Shown here: positions 50,938 to 60,118 of the stretch, piece by piece
How the letters are laid out: every line of letters begins with the position of its first letter
How positions within the stretch are numbered: position 1 is the stretch's first letter
Source: CAYQVO01 sp964421085
GTDB taxonomy: Bacteria > Bdellovibrionota_C > UBA2361 > CAYQVO01
NCBI GenBank assembly: GCA_964421085.1
Contig: CAYQVO010000004.1
Location: 1 to 64,000 of the forward strand
Length of the DNA: 64,000 nt
Direction: 5' to 3'
Notes under the pieces: model-generated
Database searches by the model: none
Told to the model about the DNA's origin: nothing
The model's input: only the letters and a program-made list of their open reading frames with translations
Program-made: the position numbers and the translations under genes

Positions 50938-51671
50938 AAAAGATTCTTATAATAGGCGCGGATTCGGCAATCGCTCAGGCTTCGGCAAAAGAGTTCGCAA
51001 AAGATGGTCCGCGTTTTTTTCTCGCGGCGTATGACAAAGAAAAGCTCGCCCTTATCGCGGGCGACCTGAAAGCGAGAGGCGCGGAGTCTGTCGAGACCTC
51101 TTCGTTTGATGCGCTTGATGCTGCTTCGCATGCAGAACTGTTGAAGAAGGCTTGCTCGTTTCTCCAGGGAATCGATGTGGCGTTTATCGCCTACGGTACG
51201 CTTCCGAACCAGGAGGCATGCCAGGTGTCCTTCGAAGCGGCTGAGCGTGAGATCCAGGTAAACTTCGTCAGCGTTGTTTCCCTTCTTACGCCGCTGGCAA
51301 ACCTGATGGAAGAAGCGGGGAAGGGGACCATTGCAGTGATCTCTTCCCCTTCAGGGGATCGCGGCCGGCAGAGCAACTATGTGTACGGAGCTGCAAAGGG
51401 CGGTTTAACCGTTTTTCTGGGCGGGCTTCGCAACAGACTGGCGAAAAAGGGAGTCCATGTTCTCACTGTCAAGCCCGGCTTTGTATCAACGCCTATGACG
51501 GCGCACCTCAAGCAGGGGCCGCTGTTTGTCCAGCCGGAGCGGGTCGCGGCGGATATCTACAACGGTGTGGAGAGTAAAAAAAACGTGCTTTATACTCCGT
51601 GGTTTTGGAAATACATTATGTTCATAATCCGGCATATCCCGGAGGCTATATTTAAGAAGCTCAAATTATGA
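50934..51671 (+). CDS. DprE2-like short-chain dehydrogenase
   Basis: The product is 245 residues. The SDR cofactor motif is GADSAIAQASAKEFAKDG, near the N-terminus. The catalytic Ser/Tyr/Lys appear in AVISSPSGDRG and NYVYGAAKGG. The pairing with a DprE1-like gene, overlapping by 4 bp on each side, supports a DprE2-type reductase of a keto-polyprenylphosphoryl sugar. A single SDR of this kind could also act on other sugar ketones. Confidence 0.85.
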   Translation: MKKILIIGADSAIAQASAKEFAKDGPRFFLAAYDKEKLALIAGDLKARGAESVETSSFDALDAASHAELLKKACSFLQGIDVAFIAYGTLPNQEACQVSFEAAEREIQVNFVSVVSLLTPLANLMEEAGKGTIAVISSPSGDRGRQSNYVYGAAKGGLTVFLGGLRNRLAKKGVHVLTVKPGFVSTPMTAHLKQGPLFVQPERVAADIYNGVESKKNVLYTPWFWKYIMFIIRHIPEAIFKKLKL

Positions 51672-52660
51672 CTGTTGAAAGCTCTCCTGGTCTTGAACCT
51701 CGCCCGCGCTCTCCCGAAAGTATTTCAGTCGTTGCTCCATGCTTTAATGAAGAAGAGGTTCTCACTGAGCTGCTGAAAAGGCTTAATTCCGTTCTTTCGA
51801 CCCTTGCTGTCCCTTTTGAAATAATCCTTGTCGACGACGGCAGCAAAGACCGGACCTGGGAGATGATGCGGGAATTTCAGAAACAGGAGGGCAGCCGCCT
51901 CAAGATCATAAGACTCTCACGCAACCACGGACACCAGCTTGCCCTCTCCTGCGGGCTCGATCAGGCGAGAGGCGAGGTCGTCCTGATTATTGATGCGGAC
52001 CTCCAGGATCCACCCGAACTCCTTCCCGAAATGATCGAGCGGTGGAAGGAAGGTTATGATGTCGTGTACGGGCAGCGGACCAGGCGGGAAGGTGAAGGCC
52101 TGATGAAGCGTTTCCTCGCCTACGGCTTTTACCGGCTGATCTCGCGTATCACAAAAACGCAGATCCCGAGAGACACGGGCGATTTCCGCCTTCTTGACCG
52201 CCGGGCGCTGGAAGCTCTGAAATCGCTGAGAGAACGGCACCGGTTCGTGAGAGGCATGGTCTCCTGGATAGGTTTCCATCAGATTCCCATCCAGTACGAG
52301 CGGCCGGAACGCTTTGCGGGAGAGACGAAATATCCTGTCCGCAAATCACTCGTTCTTGCGTTCGATGCAATCACATCATTTTCTTATGCGCCGTTGAGGC
52401 TCGCTTCATATATAGGGGCCGGAGTGTCCATTTTTGCTTTTATCTACATATTGGTCGTTATTTTTCTCAAGCTGGAGGGGATCAACCTTCCCGGTTACAC
52501 TTCAATGATGGCCTCCATTCTTCTTCTGGGCGGCATGCAGCTCCTTGTGCTCGGCATAATGGGAGAATACATTGGTAGAATATTCGAACAGGGGCAGGGG
52601 CGGCCTCTTTATATAGTCGAAAAGATTTCAGGCGAGCCCCTCGACGGACGGCACAAGTAA
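51668..52660 (+). CDS. polyprenyl-phosphate glycosyltransferase, GT2 (DPM1/GtrB-like)
   Basis: The product is 330 residues. The GT2 part has VVAPCFNEEE, LVDDGSKDRTW, IDADLQDPPEL (DxD) and DTGDFRLLDRRAL. Two C-terminal membrane helices (about 255-275 and 285-305) are typical of GtrB/Dpm1-type enzymes that load sugar onto polyprenyl phosphate. The sugar is unknown. It overlaps the DprE2-like gene in ATGA. Confidence 0.88.
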   Translation: MTVESSPGLEPRPRSPESISVVAPCFNEEEVLTELLKRLNSVLSTLAVPFEIILVDDGSKDRTWEMMREFQKQEGSRLKIIRLSRNHGHQLALSCGLDQARGEVVLIIDADLQDPPELLPEMIERWKEGYDVVYGQRTRREGEGLMKRFLAYGFYRLISRITKTQIPRDTGDFRLLDRRALEALKSLRERHRFVRGMVSWIGFHQIPIQYERPERFAGETKYPVRKSLVLAFDAITSFSYAPLRLASYIGAGVSIFAFIYILVVIFLKLEGINLPGYTSMMASILLLGGMQLLVLGIMGEYIGRIFEQGQGRPLYIVEKISGEPLDGRHK

Positions 52661-52669
52661 GAGGCGCCG

Positions 52670-53989
52670 ATGGAAAAGAAAAAAAGAGTCATCGTAGCAG
52701 GCGGAGGTTATACAGGTCTTGCAGCGGCTTATGAACTCGCGCGGGGCGGGATGGAGGTCGAGCTTTTCGAGGCCGAGCCTGAACTTGGAGGGCTTGCAGG
52801 CACCTTTGAAGTTCAGCCCGGAGTGCGTCTCGAGAAATTCTACCATCACTGGTTCACTTCGGATCACGACATCCTGGATTTCATCCGCGCACTTGGTCTG
52901 GGCAACGGGCTCAGATATATAGCTTCAAACACGGGACTTTACTACGCCAACGCAGTTCATCGTCTTGCCAGTCCTCTCGACCTTCTCAGATTCAAGGGAC
53001 TGCCGCTGATTGACAGGATCAGGACAGGCGTAATGGCGCTTAAAGCGAGAAGAGTAAAGGACTGGAAGCCACTTGAAGATATTTCCGCCATAGACTGGAT
53101 CAAGGAGCATGGTGGAGAGAAAAGTTTCGAAGTGATCTGGAAGCCGCTGCTGAAAGGCAAGTTTGGAAGCGAAGCCGAATCTGTATCCGCGGTGTGGTTC
53201 TGGAACAAGCTGAAGCTCAGGGGGAGCAGTCGCGGAAAATCCGGAGGAGAAAGCCTGGTGTATTTCGACCAGGGGTTCGGGGCTGTCGCCGATGCGATAC
53301 GCGGGGCCCTGGAGAAATACGGAGTCCGGATTGAGACTTCAGCGCCCGTCGAGGAGATTCTTACTCACAATGGCCGCGCGTATGCAGTCAGAGCACAGGG
53401 AGTGGAGCGCGGAGCGGACGCTATTTTGTCCACCGTTCCTCTTCCCGTATTTCTGAAAATGACACCGTCTCTTCCCGAAGACTACCGGGAACTTCACTCG
53501 CAGATCCGTTTTCTCGGGAATATCTGTGTCGTGCTGCGCTTGAAGAGAAGCCTGTCCGGCACATACTGGCTCAATGTTGCGGATCCGACCTTTCCTTTCG
53601 TCGGAGTTATTGAACACACTAATCTCGACGACAGATCGAAGTATGGAGGCGAGCATATCGCGTACCTTTCGAAGTATCTTCCAGACTCCGATCCGCTTTT
53701 CTCGCTGAGCCATGCTGAATATTTGAGCTACTGTCTGCCGTATCTTAAACAGATGTTCCCGGACTTTACCGAGGAATGGATTGAAGGGGCGTTCACCTGG
53801 CGGGCCCATTACAGCCAGCCTGTGGTTACGAAGCAGTACTCGAAGTATGTTCCGCCGCACAAGACGCCTCTGGACGGGCTCTGGCTTGCGACAATGGCGC
53901 AGGTCTATCCCGAGGACAGAGGAACAAACTATGCAATCCGTGACGGGAGAAGAGTTGCGCGGGAAATTCTGGCGTCGTTTTCGCCATGA
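52670..53989 (+). CDS. FAD/NAD(P)-dependent oxidoreductase (amine oxidase/UGM-like fold)
   Basis: The product is 439 residues. The N-terminal dinucleotide motif is VIVAGGGYTGLAAAYELARG, followed by GGLAGTFE. The family includes protoporphyrinogen-oxidase-like and UDP-galactopyranose-mutase-like proteins often found in polysaccharide operons. The exact reaction is not known. It is the fourth gene of the operon, 9 nt after the glycosyltransferase. Confidence 0.8.
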   Translation: MEKKKRVIVAGGGYTGLAAAYELARGGMEVELFEAEPELGGLAGTFEVQPGVRLEKFYHHWFTSDHDILDFIRALGLGNGLRYIASNTGLYYANAVHRLASPLDLLRFKGLPLIDRIRTGVMALKARRVKDWKPLEDISAIDWIKEHGGEKSFEVIWKPLLKGKFGSEAESVSAVWFWNKLKLRGSSRGKSGGESLVYFDQGFGAVADAIRGALEKYGVRIETSAPVEEILTHNGRAYAVRAQGVERGADAILSTVPLPVFLKMTPSLPEDYRELHSQIRFLGNICVVLRLKRSLSGTYWLNVADPTFPFVGVIEHTNLDDRSKYGGEHIAYLSKYLPDSDPLFSLSHAEYLSYCLPYLKQMFPDFTEEWIEGAFTWRAHYSQPVVTKQYSKYVPPHKTPLDGLWLATMAQVYPEDRGTNYAIRDGRRVAREILASFSP

Positions 53990-54041
53990 ACAGGAGACCG
54001 CCACGCATGAAAGCCCGTGGCAATCCGAGAGGTAACCGAAC

Positions 54042-54986
54042 GTGAAGACCTTCCTGAAACGATACGGCATCTGGCTTGTCAGCGCTGCGGCTGTTGCCTA
54101 CGTCATATCGCGACTCAACCTCGATGAATTCCTTATCAGCATCAAGTCGATATCGATTCTTGATGTGGCGCTCCTTACAGTAATTTATCTTATCGGCTTT
54201 CTGCCCCGGGCGCTGCGATCCAGACTCATGCTCCCCGCGCTCTCATGGCACGGAGCAATGGGAGGTGTAATGATTGGATACGCCGCCAACAATCTTCTTC
54301 CCGCGAGGCTTGGAGAGCTCGTGCGGGCGCAGCTTGTGGGCACGGTGGAAGGCATACGCCGCACAACCACGCTCTCCAGCATAGTTTTCGAGCGCGTGCT
54401 TGACGGTTTTGTCATAGTGATCCTCCTTTTCATCGGCTCTGCGGGACTGATGCTTCCGGACTGGGCCAATAAAGCGAGATGGGCCGGACTTGCTCTCTTT
54501 TCGGGACTGCTCCTCGCATTTTTGATCTCGGGATTTTTCAAGTCGTTCTTCATGCGCTTCGTTCCCAAGGGAGGGCCGGGCCAGTTTATCGAAGGCGCGA
54601 TCGACGGGGCCGCAATCGGCTGCAGAAGCATCCCGATTCTCGTTGTGATAGTGGGGCTCTCGTTTGTCGTCTGGTCAATCGAAGCGGGCATGTTCTATTA
54701 CGGCTTTTACGCGTTCGGGATTCAGGCGGATTACCTGCAGGCGCTCTTCGTTCTTGGCGTACTGAACCTTGCTATCTTGATTCCCAATGCCCCCGGTAAT
54801 ATCGGAGTGTTTCAGACCTTCACCATTCTTGCGCTCGGCGTCTTTGCAGTCGCAGCTTCTCAGGCGACGGCATATTCTGTCGTGCTTCATCTTTGTCAGT
54901 ATGTCCCTGTCACAGCAATAGGCCTTGGATATCTGTCGTATTTCGGGTTCAAGTCGTTTGATGAGTTGAGAAAGACAGGAACTTAA
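54042..54986 (+). CDS. LPG-synthase-TM/UPF0104 flippase-like membrane protein
   Basis: The product is 314 residues with about eight helices. Conserved blocks are NNLLPARLGELVRAQLVG, VFERVLDGFVIVILL and IPNAPGNIGVFQ, typical of the AglD/LPG_synthase_TM family. Members are proposed to move or modify polyprenol- or lipid-linked intermediates. The start is GTG at 54042, with AGAGG nine nt upstream. It ends the operon and is convergent with the binding-protein gene, 16 bp apart. Confidence 0.85.
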   Translation: MKTFLKRYGIWLVSAAAVAYVISRLNLDEFLISIKSISILDVALLTVIYLIGFLPRALRSRLMLPALSWHGAMGGVMIGYAANNLLPARLGELVRAQLVGTVEGIRRTTTLSSIVFERVLDGFVIVILLFIGSAGLMLPDWANKARWAGLALFSGLLLAFLISGFFKSFFMRFVPKGGPGQFIEGAIDGAAIGCRSIPILVVIVGLSFVVWSIEAGMFYYGFYAFGIQADYLQALFVLGVLNLAILIPNAPGNIGVFQTFTILALGVFAVAASQATAYSVVLHLCQYVPVTAIGLGYLSYFGFKSFDELRKTGT

Positions 54987-55002
54987 AGGGAACTTCCGAA
55001 TT

Positions 55003-56097
55003 TTACCTCTCTCCGCACTTTCCCTCCTCAACAGGAGCAATCCTCATCTTCCATATTGAATCCCCGCCGGGTGTGAATTCAATCAGGCCGATGGCGCCCC
55101 GGAATTTCCCTTTCCCGATTATCACGTCGCGAATCTCCGAACCCGTGGAAGCGCCTCGCTTCATCGCGTCAAGAAGCAACGATACAGAATCAAAAGCCTG
55201 TATCACTTCAAGCTCCAGCCGCTCTCCGGGAAACTTATTCCGGAAGAGGGCGAGGAGATTCCGGTATTCGGGGCTCTGAGTATCGTGATCCGCATCAATG
55301 GAGAAAACGGGGCCGGCGCTGTCTTTCACTGAATCGAGAACACCAGGCTGACCGCACATCTCATACCCGACTATTGGAGCTTTCAATCCTCCCTGTCGGA
55401 TCTGTTTATATGCCATCGCCGCTGCTGCGCCTATTCCGAGTACATATATCATATCCGGGGATGCAGCTTTGAGCCGCACAACCTGCGACATCACGTCAGT
55501 TGCGGATTTGAGAAAAGATTCATGAGCAACTACGGCGGGGGAATCGCCGGCTGTTTTCTTCAAAAGTTCACGGAGACCGTTTTCTCCCCACTCTTCATCC
55601 GCGTGCAGCATGCCGATGCGCTGGAATTCATGGCGGCGGGCGAATGAAACGACCTCATCGGTGAGACTCGACATGGAGTAGAGGTTTCTGATGGTAAGGC
55701 GATATCCTTTGACAAGCTCCGATTGATTCGAGTTGGCGATTATCAGAACTTTCTTTTCTTCGGCAACGGGACGAATCGCCATGCTTACGCTGGTAAGCGT
55801 CACAAGCGAAGCAATAACGTGGTCGACATCAACGAGTTTTTTGAACGCTGCAAGACCGGTTCGCGGTTCGGCCTGACTGTCTTCGACTATTATCTCAATC
55901 CGTCTGCCTGCGATTCCTCCCTTCGCGTTTGCCGCCTCGGCAGCCAGAAGGGCGCCTGTTCTGTTCCCTTTGCCGAGAAACGACATGGGTCCCGTCAGAG
56001 GAGTTACAAGGCCGATTTTAATACTCTCGGACAGAACCGAAACGGGCAGGAAAAGTGTGATAAGAAAAAGCGTCAGCCGCGTTACACTGTCAATCAA
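55003..56097 (-). CDS. periplasmic ABC-type substrate-binding protein (branched-chain amino acid/Peripla_BP_6 family)
   Basis: The product is 364 residues. A signal peptide ends near residue 24, followed by SIKIGLVTPLTGPMSFLGKG. The two-lobe periplasmic-binding fold has LTSVSMAIRPVAEE and VLGIGAAAAMAYKQ. The ligand is unknown. No permease or ATPase gene is nearby, and the gene overlaps a NarL-type regulator by 8 bp. A sensing role for this protein is possible. Confidence 0.88.
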   Translation of the reverse strand: MIDSVTRLTLFLITLFLPVSVLSESIKIGLVTPLTGPMSFLGKGNRTGALLAAEAANAKGGIAGRRIEIIVEDSQAEPRTGLAAFKKLVDVDHVIASLVTLTSVSMAIRPVAEEKKVLIIANSNQSELVKGYRLTIRNLYSMSSLTDEVVSFARRHEFQRIGMLHADEEWGENGLRELLKKTAGDSPAVVAHESFLKSATDVMSQVVRLKAASPDMIYVLGIGAAAAMAYKQIRQGGLKAPIVGYEMCGQPGVLDSVKDSAGPVFSIDADHDTQSPEYRNLLALFRNKFPGERLELEVIQAFDSVSLLLDAMKRGASTGSEIRDVIIGKGKFRGAIGLIEFTPGGDSIWKMRIAPVEEGKCGER

Positions 56098-56743
56098 ACG
56101 GAATCAGACCTTCCTTCAAAGCGTACTTCACAAGCTCGACGACATTATGCACGCCGAGCTTCTTCATGATCTGAGTGCGATAGCCTGAAATCGTCTGGAG
56201 GCTCAAGTCCGCTTCTGCAGCGATCTCCTTTGAGGACTTTCCCTGAAGCATGTACTGCAGAATCTGAAATTCCCTCTCAGAAAGCTGGCTTGGCGGTTCT
56301 ATACCGCCGTTCGAATACTTGTTCGCGAAGTTGTCGACAACAAGCTGCTTGATTTTCGCGCTGAGATAAATCGACTCGCCCTGAATGGCGGCATGTATCG
56401 CCTGCACCAGACTTTCAAGCGCATCCTGTTTTAAAAGATATGCGGCCGCGCCGGCTTTGAGAAGTTCGAGGACAAAATGCCGATTTGAATACGCAGAGAT
56501 CGAGACTATTTTCGTTCCATAATCCAGACTCGAGATTTCCCGCGCGACATCAATACCGCTCATTGACGGAAGCATCACGTCCAGAATAACGACCTCCGGC
56601 TTCAACTCCTTGACAAGTCTCAGGCCTTCAGGGCCGTCTTCAGCTTCGCCGATGATTTTGAAGTCAGGCTGCTCGTTAAGGAGGCTTTTGAGCCCCTGGA
56701 GCATAAGTTTATGGTCTTCAATCAGAACAATTGTGATAGTCAT
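56090..56743 (-). CDS. NarL/FixJ-family response regulator
   Basis: The product is 217 residues from the ATG at 56743; the frame start at 56776 adds 11. The receiver has VLIEDHKL, VVILDVMLPSMSGID (phospho-acceptor) and YLLKQDA. The LuxR-type helix-turn-helix is LSEREFQILQYMLQGKSSKE followed by IAAEADLSLQTISGYRTQIM. It overlaps the binding-protein gene by 8 bp. The broken NarX-type kinase lies upstream on the same strand, so this regulator may have lost its kinase. Confidence 0.92.
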   Translation of the reverse strand: MTITIVLIEDHKLMLQGLKSLLNEQPDFKIIGEAEDGPEGLRLVKELKPEVVILDVMLPSMSGIDVAREISSLDYGTKIVSISAYSNRHFVLELLKAGAAAYLLKQDALESLVQAIHAAIQGESIYLSAKIKQLVVDNFANKYSNGGIEPPSQLSEREFQILQYMLQGKSSKEIAAEADLSLQTISGYRTQIMKKLGVHNVVELVKYALKEGLIPFD

Positions 56744-56870
56744 ATCTTGCCTAAGTGATTTGATGAACCTCTGCAATTATGACTTTCTTTGATGCAGATG
56801 AGCTTTTCAAGACTTTTTCGGTGTTTAGTGGAATAAATCGCCACTGATCATTTCAACCATCCAGTTTCAT

Positions 56871-57442
56871 TCATTCTGCCACGGTCGAAGTCCGGCGAAC
56901 GGGAATTCTCATTTTTATGGAATTCCCATTGCCCGGACCCGTATCGACGGTTACGCAGATTTCCCCGCCCAGTGCGCGGCACCGTTCCTTAATGCATGTA
57001 AGGCGGCCAGGAAGAGGCGTTTCCCATGCATTTTGAATAACTGAAGTATCAAACCCTTTGAAGGTTACTACCACCTCGGAATCAGAATTAGAATCAGATG
57101 CAGATACGATAATGTCCAAAGCGGAAATCCCTTCGGTTCTTTCGAGACTCCGCAGCAGTTCTCTTGCGGCAGGAAACGCAAGATTTTTATGTCATCGGGG
57201 AGTTCTCGAGTCTTATCGGCCTCTTCCTGAACTTTTATTGCCATACGTCCGGATATGGCGTGTCTTTCCGCCAGCCATTTGAGAGCCGCTGCAAGGCCCA
57301 GGTATCTCAGCACAGGCGAGCTCAGCTCATGCATGAGTTCCTGATTCAACAGCTGGAGGACATTATCGTGGAGTGCGGACGATACAGCCCACCTGTCTTC
57401 CTCGTGAATACAGTGGATCTGAAACGCAGGATGTTCGAGTCT
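56871..57442 (-). pseudogene. NarX-type histidine kinase remnant (truncated and frameshifted)
   Basis: The frame from about 57442, just after an in-frame TAG, reads an HisKA_3-type H-box (SALHDNVLQLLNQELMHEL). It goes on to ILRFL, then loses frame at about 57175. The other frame, ending at 56871, restores RELLRSLERTEG and a C-terminal ATPase part (ALGGEICVTVDTGPGNGNS). The N-box asparagine is already replaced (RELLRSLE). The sensor half is absent because the debranching-enzyme gene ends 28 bp upstream. It is a decayed kinase whose presumed partner is the downstream NarL-type regulator. Confidence 0.75.
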
Positions 57443-57470
57443 CTATATACGCTCCTCAAGAACGCTTTCC

Positions 57471-59453
57471 TCACCGGCTCTTTTTCTTTCCATTCGTTGA
57501 TTTGCTTCTTGAAGGCGTCTTGAGGACTTTCAGCTCGACACGAAGAGTCTCACCAACTGACCATGCCTGGAACGGGCAGCCGCGCGGATAATGAGGTTCA
57601 TCGCCGTCCGCGATTTCGGGGAGATGGCCAATCCCGGCTTCACCAACATGCCGCAACAAAGGCTCGAAAAACAGCTCGCGAGCCTCCTTCTTTGCCTTTG
57701 CTGTTGAACGCCTGACACGCACCCATGCTTCGATGAAAGCCCCCGCAAGCCACGTCCAGACAGTCCCCTGATGATACTGAGTACACCGCTCGTAATCACC
57801 CCCTTCATAACGGCCCCTGTATTCACTTTCTCCGGGAGCGAGAGACCGGAGCCCGACAGGGGTGACGAGCTGTTCCTGAACTTTGGCTACAACAGAGGCT
57901 GCTTTTTCTCCTTTCAGAACAGGGAATGGAAGGCCCCCGACGGCAAAGATCTGGTTGGGCCGTACGCGTGGGTCGGCAACCTGCTTTGCCCCGTTAACAT
58001 CCACTACATCGAACAGGCACCCCTGCGCTTCGTCCCAGAACCGCTCCTCGAAGCTTGCTGCCGCCTGCTTCGCAGGCTTTGCCCATCTTCGGTCGAGTGT
58101 CGATGCGATCTGCAGGGCATTTATCCAGAGAGCCTCTACTTCGACCGGTTTTCCTGCCCTGGGTGTGAAAGCATATCCGTCATATTTCGCGTCCATCCAT
58201 GTCAGCTGAGTTCCATACGAACCCGCGACAAGAAGGCCGTCTTCTTCGTCTGCTTTGATGTAAAAGCGGGTCCCGTTGTAATAGTTCTCCACCACCGAGA
58301 TGATGGCCTCTTCCAGCGACGCCTTTGTCGCTTTCTTCAATGCATATTCCAGTTCCGCGGCTTTTTCGAGAAACTCAAAGGCCGCCACGACAAACCAAAG
58401 TGACGCGTCCACTGAGTTGAAACTCGGTTCTTCACCGAGATCGGGAAAGCAGTTCGGGATCATTCCGTCCTGCATTGCGCCGGTCCACGCGAGCAGAATG
58501 CTTTCCGCTTCCTGCAGCCGTCCGGTCTCGATGCAGAGACCGCGTATTGCGATGAAGGTATCGCGGCCCCAGTCGGTGAACCAGGGATATCCGGCTATAA
58601 TAGTCTTTGAGTCTCCACGTCTGACCATATAGGCGTCGACAGCCTTTTCAAGAGGGTGAGACTTCTTCGAACTTCGGACTTTTTCCTCATCACGGCGCGC
58701 AGTCGAAACGGCCTTCGCAATATCGCCGGTCTTTCGGCAGAATTCCTCACCTGCGGAATTTTCCATACCGAAGAAAAGCACCGCCTCTCTGCCCCGCTCC
58801 AGATTCCATGAGAATTCTCCAGGCGAGCCGAGGTCTTCGGACGGATCAAAACCGCGGGCCCGCTCTTCTTCATAAAAGAAATTGTAGTACCAGGCCGGAT
58901 TGAAGGTGAAAGCGCCGTTGCTTCTGGCAACTATGGATGGAACCGTTTCGTAGGGTCTCCAAGTCACCCTTTCGCCGTCAACCTGAGAATCGAACCGGAA
59001 GAATTCATTCGCCTTGTTGAGCCAGTGATAGTTCCGGCAGGAAAGAAGGGGACGCACTCTGAGCCTTACGCCCTGCTTTTTTGAAGAAAGCGTCCAGGAG
59101 AGGAAAGTTCCTGCATACAGCCGTGACATGAAAAGGGAGAACCTGATTTCAAGGCCTTCCGGGAGTTCATGCCTCCATGCGGGAAAGAGAGCTTCGGTAT
59201 CGAAGGTCGTCACCCGGTGCCCGACAGGGGGATGAATCACGCCCGGCGTGTAGTTGAATGAGGACAGAGGGTAGCTTTCCCTGTCGACATCGACAAAAAC
59301 CTCGACTGCGTTGACGATGTTCACCCTCTCGACTGGAGGTCTCAAGCTTGCAATAAGGAGAGAGTGATATCTTCTGCGGGGGATTCCATCGGCGCTGCCC
59401 ATTGCGAAACCGCCGAGCCCGTCTGTTTCAAGCCATTCCGGATAAAGAGTCAT
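57471..59453 (-). CDS. glycogen-debranching enzyme (amylo-alpha-1,6-glucosidase)
   Basis: The product is 660 residues. The N-terminal GDE domain has ETDGLGGFAMGSADGIPRRR. The (alpha/alpha)6 catalytic domain has GYPWFTDWGRDTFIAIRGL, GMIPNCFPD, DASLWFVVAAFEF and YHQGTVWTWLAGAF, the archaeal/bacterial GDE pattern. It should hydrolyse alpha-1,6 branches of glycogen or similar glucans. No other glycogen gene is in the window. The start is ATG at 59453. Confidence 0.93.
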   Translation of the reverse strand: MTLYPEWLETDGLGGFAMGSADGIPRRRYHSLLIASLRPPVERVNIVNAVEVFVDVDRESYPLSSFNYTPGVIHPPVGHRVTTFDTEALFPAWRHELPEGLEIRFSLFMSRLYAGTFLSWTLSSKKQGVRLRVRPLLSCRNYHWLNKANEFFRFDSQVDGERVTWRPYETVPSIVARSNGAFTFNPAWYYNFFYEEERARGFDPSEDLGSPGEFSWNLERGREAVLFFGMENSAGEEFCRKTGDIAKAVSTARRDEEKVRSSKKSHPLEKAVDAYMVRRGDSKTIIAGYPWFTDWGRDTFIAIRGLCIETGRLQEAESILLAWTGAMQDGMIPNCFPDLGEEPSFNSVDASLWFVVAAFEFLEKAAELEYALKKATKASLEEAIISVVENYYNGTRFYIKADEEDGLLVAGSYGTQLTWMDAKYDGYAFTPRAGKPVEVEALWINALQIASTLDRRWAKPAKQAAASFEERFWDEAQGCLFDVVDVNGAKQVADPRVRPNQIFAVGGLPFPVLKGEKAASVVAKVQEQLVTPVGLRSLAPGESEYRGRYEGGDYERCTQYHQGTVWTWLAGAFIEAWVRVRRSTAKAKKEARELFFEPLLRHVGEAGIGHLPEIADGDEPHYPRGCPFQAWSVGETLRVELKVLKTPSRSKSTNGKKKSR

Positions 59454-59666
59454 CTTTGTTTCCCTTAAATAAGTAAAGTGAAAATGAAAGCTTACAAAAA
59501 AAATATGTTTAGTCTCAATAGCTTAAGGCGTACTAATTCGAACAGGAGTCCGGCGAAAAAACATGCGTCATCGCGATCTTATGATCAGAACGGCATTTTT
59601 AGTGAACCAATACGATTGTTGAGCGGGATCATTCTGTCAGAGGATTTATTTTTGTTCGAGGCAGAT

Positions 59667-60092
59667 ATGCGCGCTCTTCTTGCATTGATTTTTTCTTCAT
59701 CACTTCTGTTCTCAGGATGCGGGCTCTCTCCGGTGGAGAGCGGCTTTGGAGGAGCAGCGGTTGGTGCAGGTACTGGAGCGCTGATTGCCAGTTCACTCAG
59801 CAACGGTGATATTGCGGCAAGTGCGGGGCTTGGAGCTGCGATTGGTTTTCCTGCCGGGATAGTTCTCTGCCTCGCTGCCGATGCTCTGATGACGCCGGGC
59901 AGCGGATCGTCGTCGAAGCAGGACGCGTTCGTTGACGAAATCGCCGAGAATCAGGAGGAGATTTTCGAGAACAATAAGAGAATTCAGGAACTGCGCCGTG
60001 ATGCAAACCAGGAAATCCCTGAGGAAAATCCTCCTTCTCATAATCGCAGAAGACTTTACGACGGCCCTGTTCTCGGAAATTATTACAGGTAG
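59667..60092 (+). CDS. glycine-zipper lipoprotein of unknown function
   Basis: The product is 141 residues from the ATG at 59667; the longer frame from 59478 lacks a signal peptide. The signal peptide has the lipobox LLFSGC. A glycine-zipper region (GGAAVGAGTGALIASSLSNG, about residues 27-60) may insert in the outer membrane. The C-terminus is charged and helical (EIAENQEEIFENNKRIQELR). No specific family was recognised. The 200-bp leader (59454-59666) is AT-rich with no other feature seen. Confidence 0.7.
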   Translation: MRALLALIFSSSLLFSGCGLSPVESGFGGAAVGAGTGALIASSLSNGDIAASAGLGAAIGFPAGIVLCLAADALMTPGSGSSSKQDAFVDEIAENQEEIFENNKRIQELRRDANQEIPEENPPSHNRRRLYDGPVLGNYYR

Positions 60093-60118
60093 GAATCCCG
60101 GGCCCGTCTGCCGCGCGG

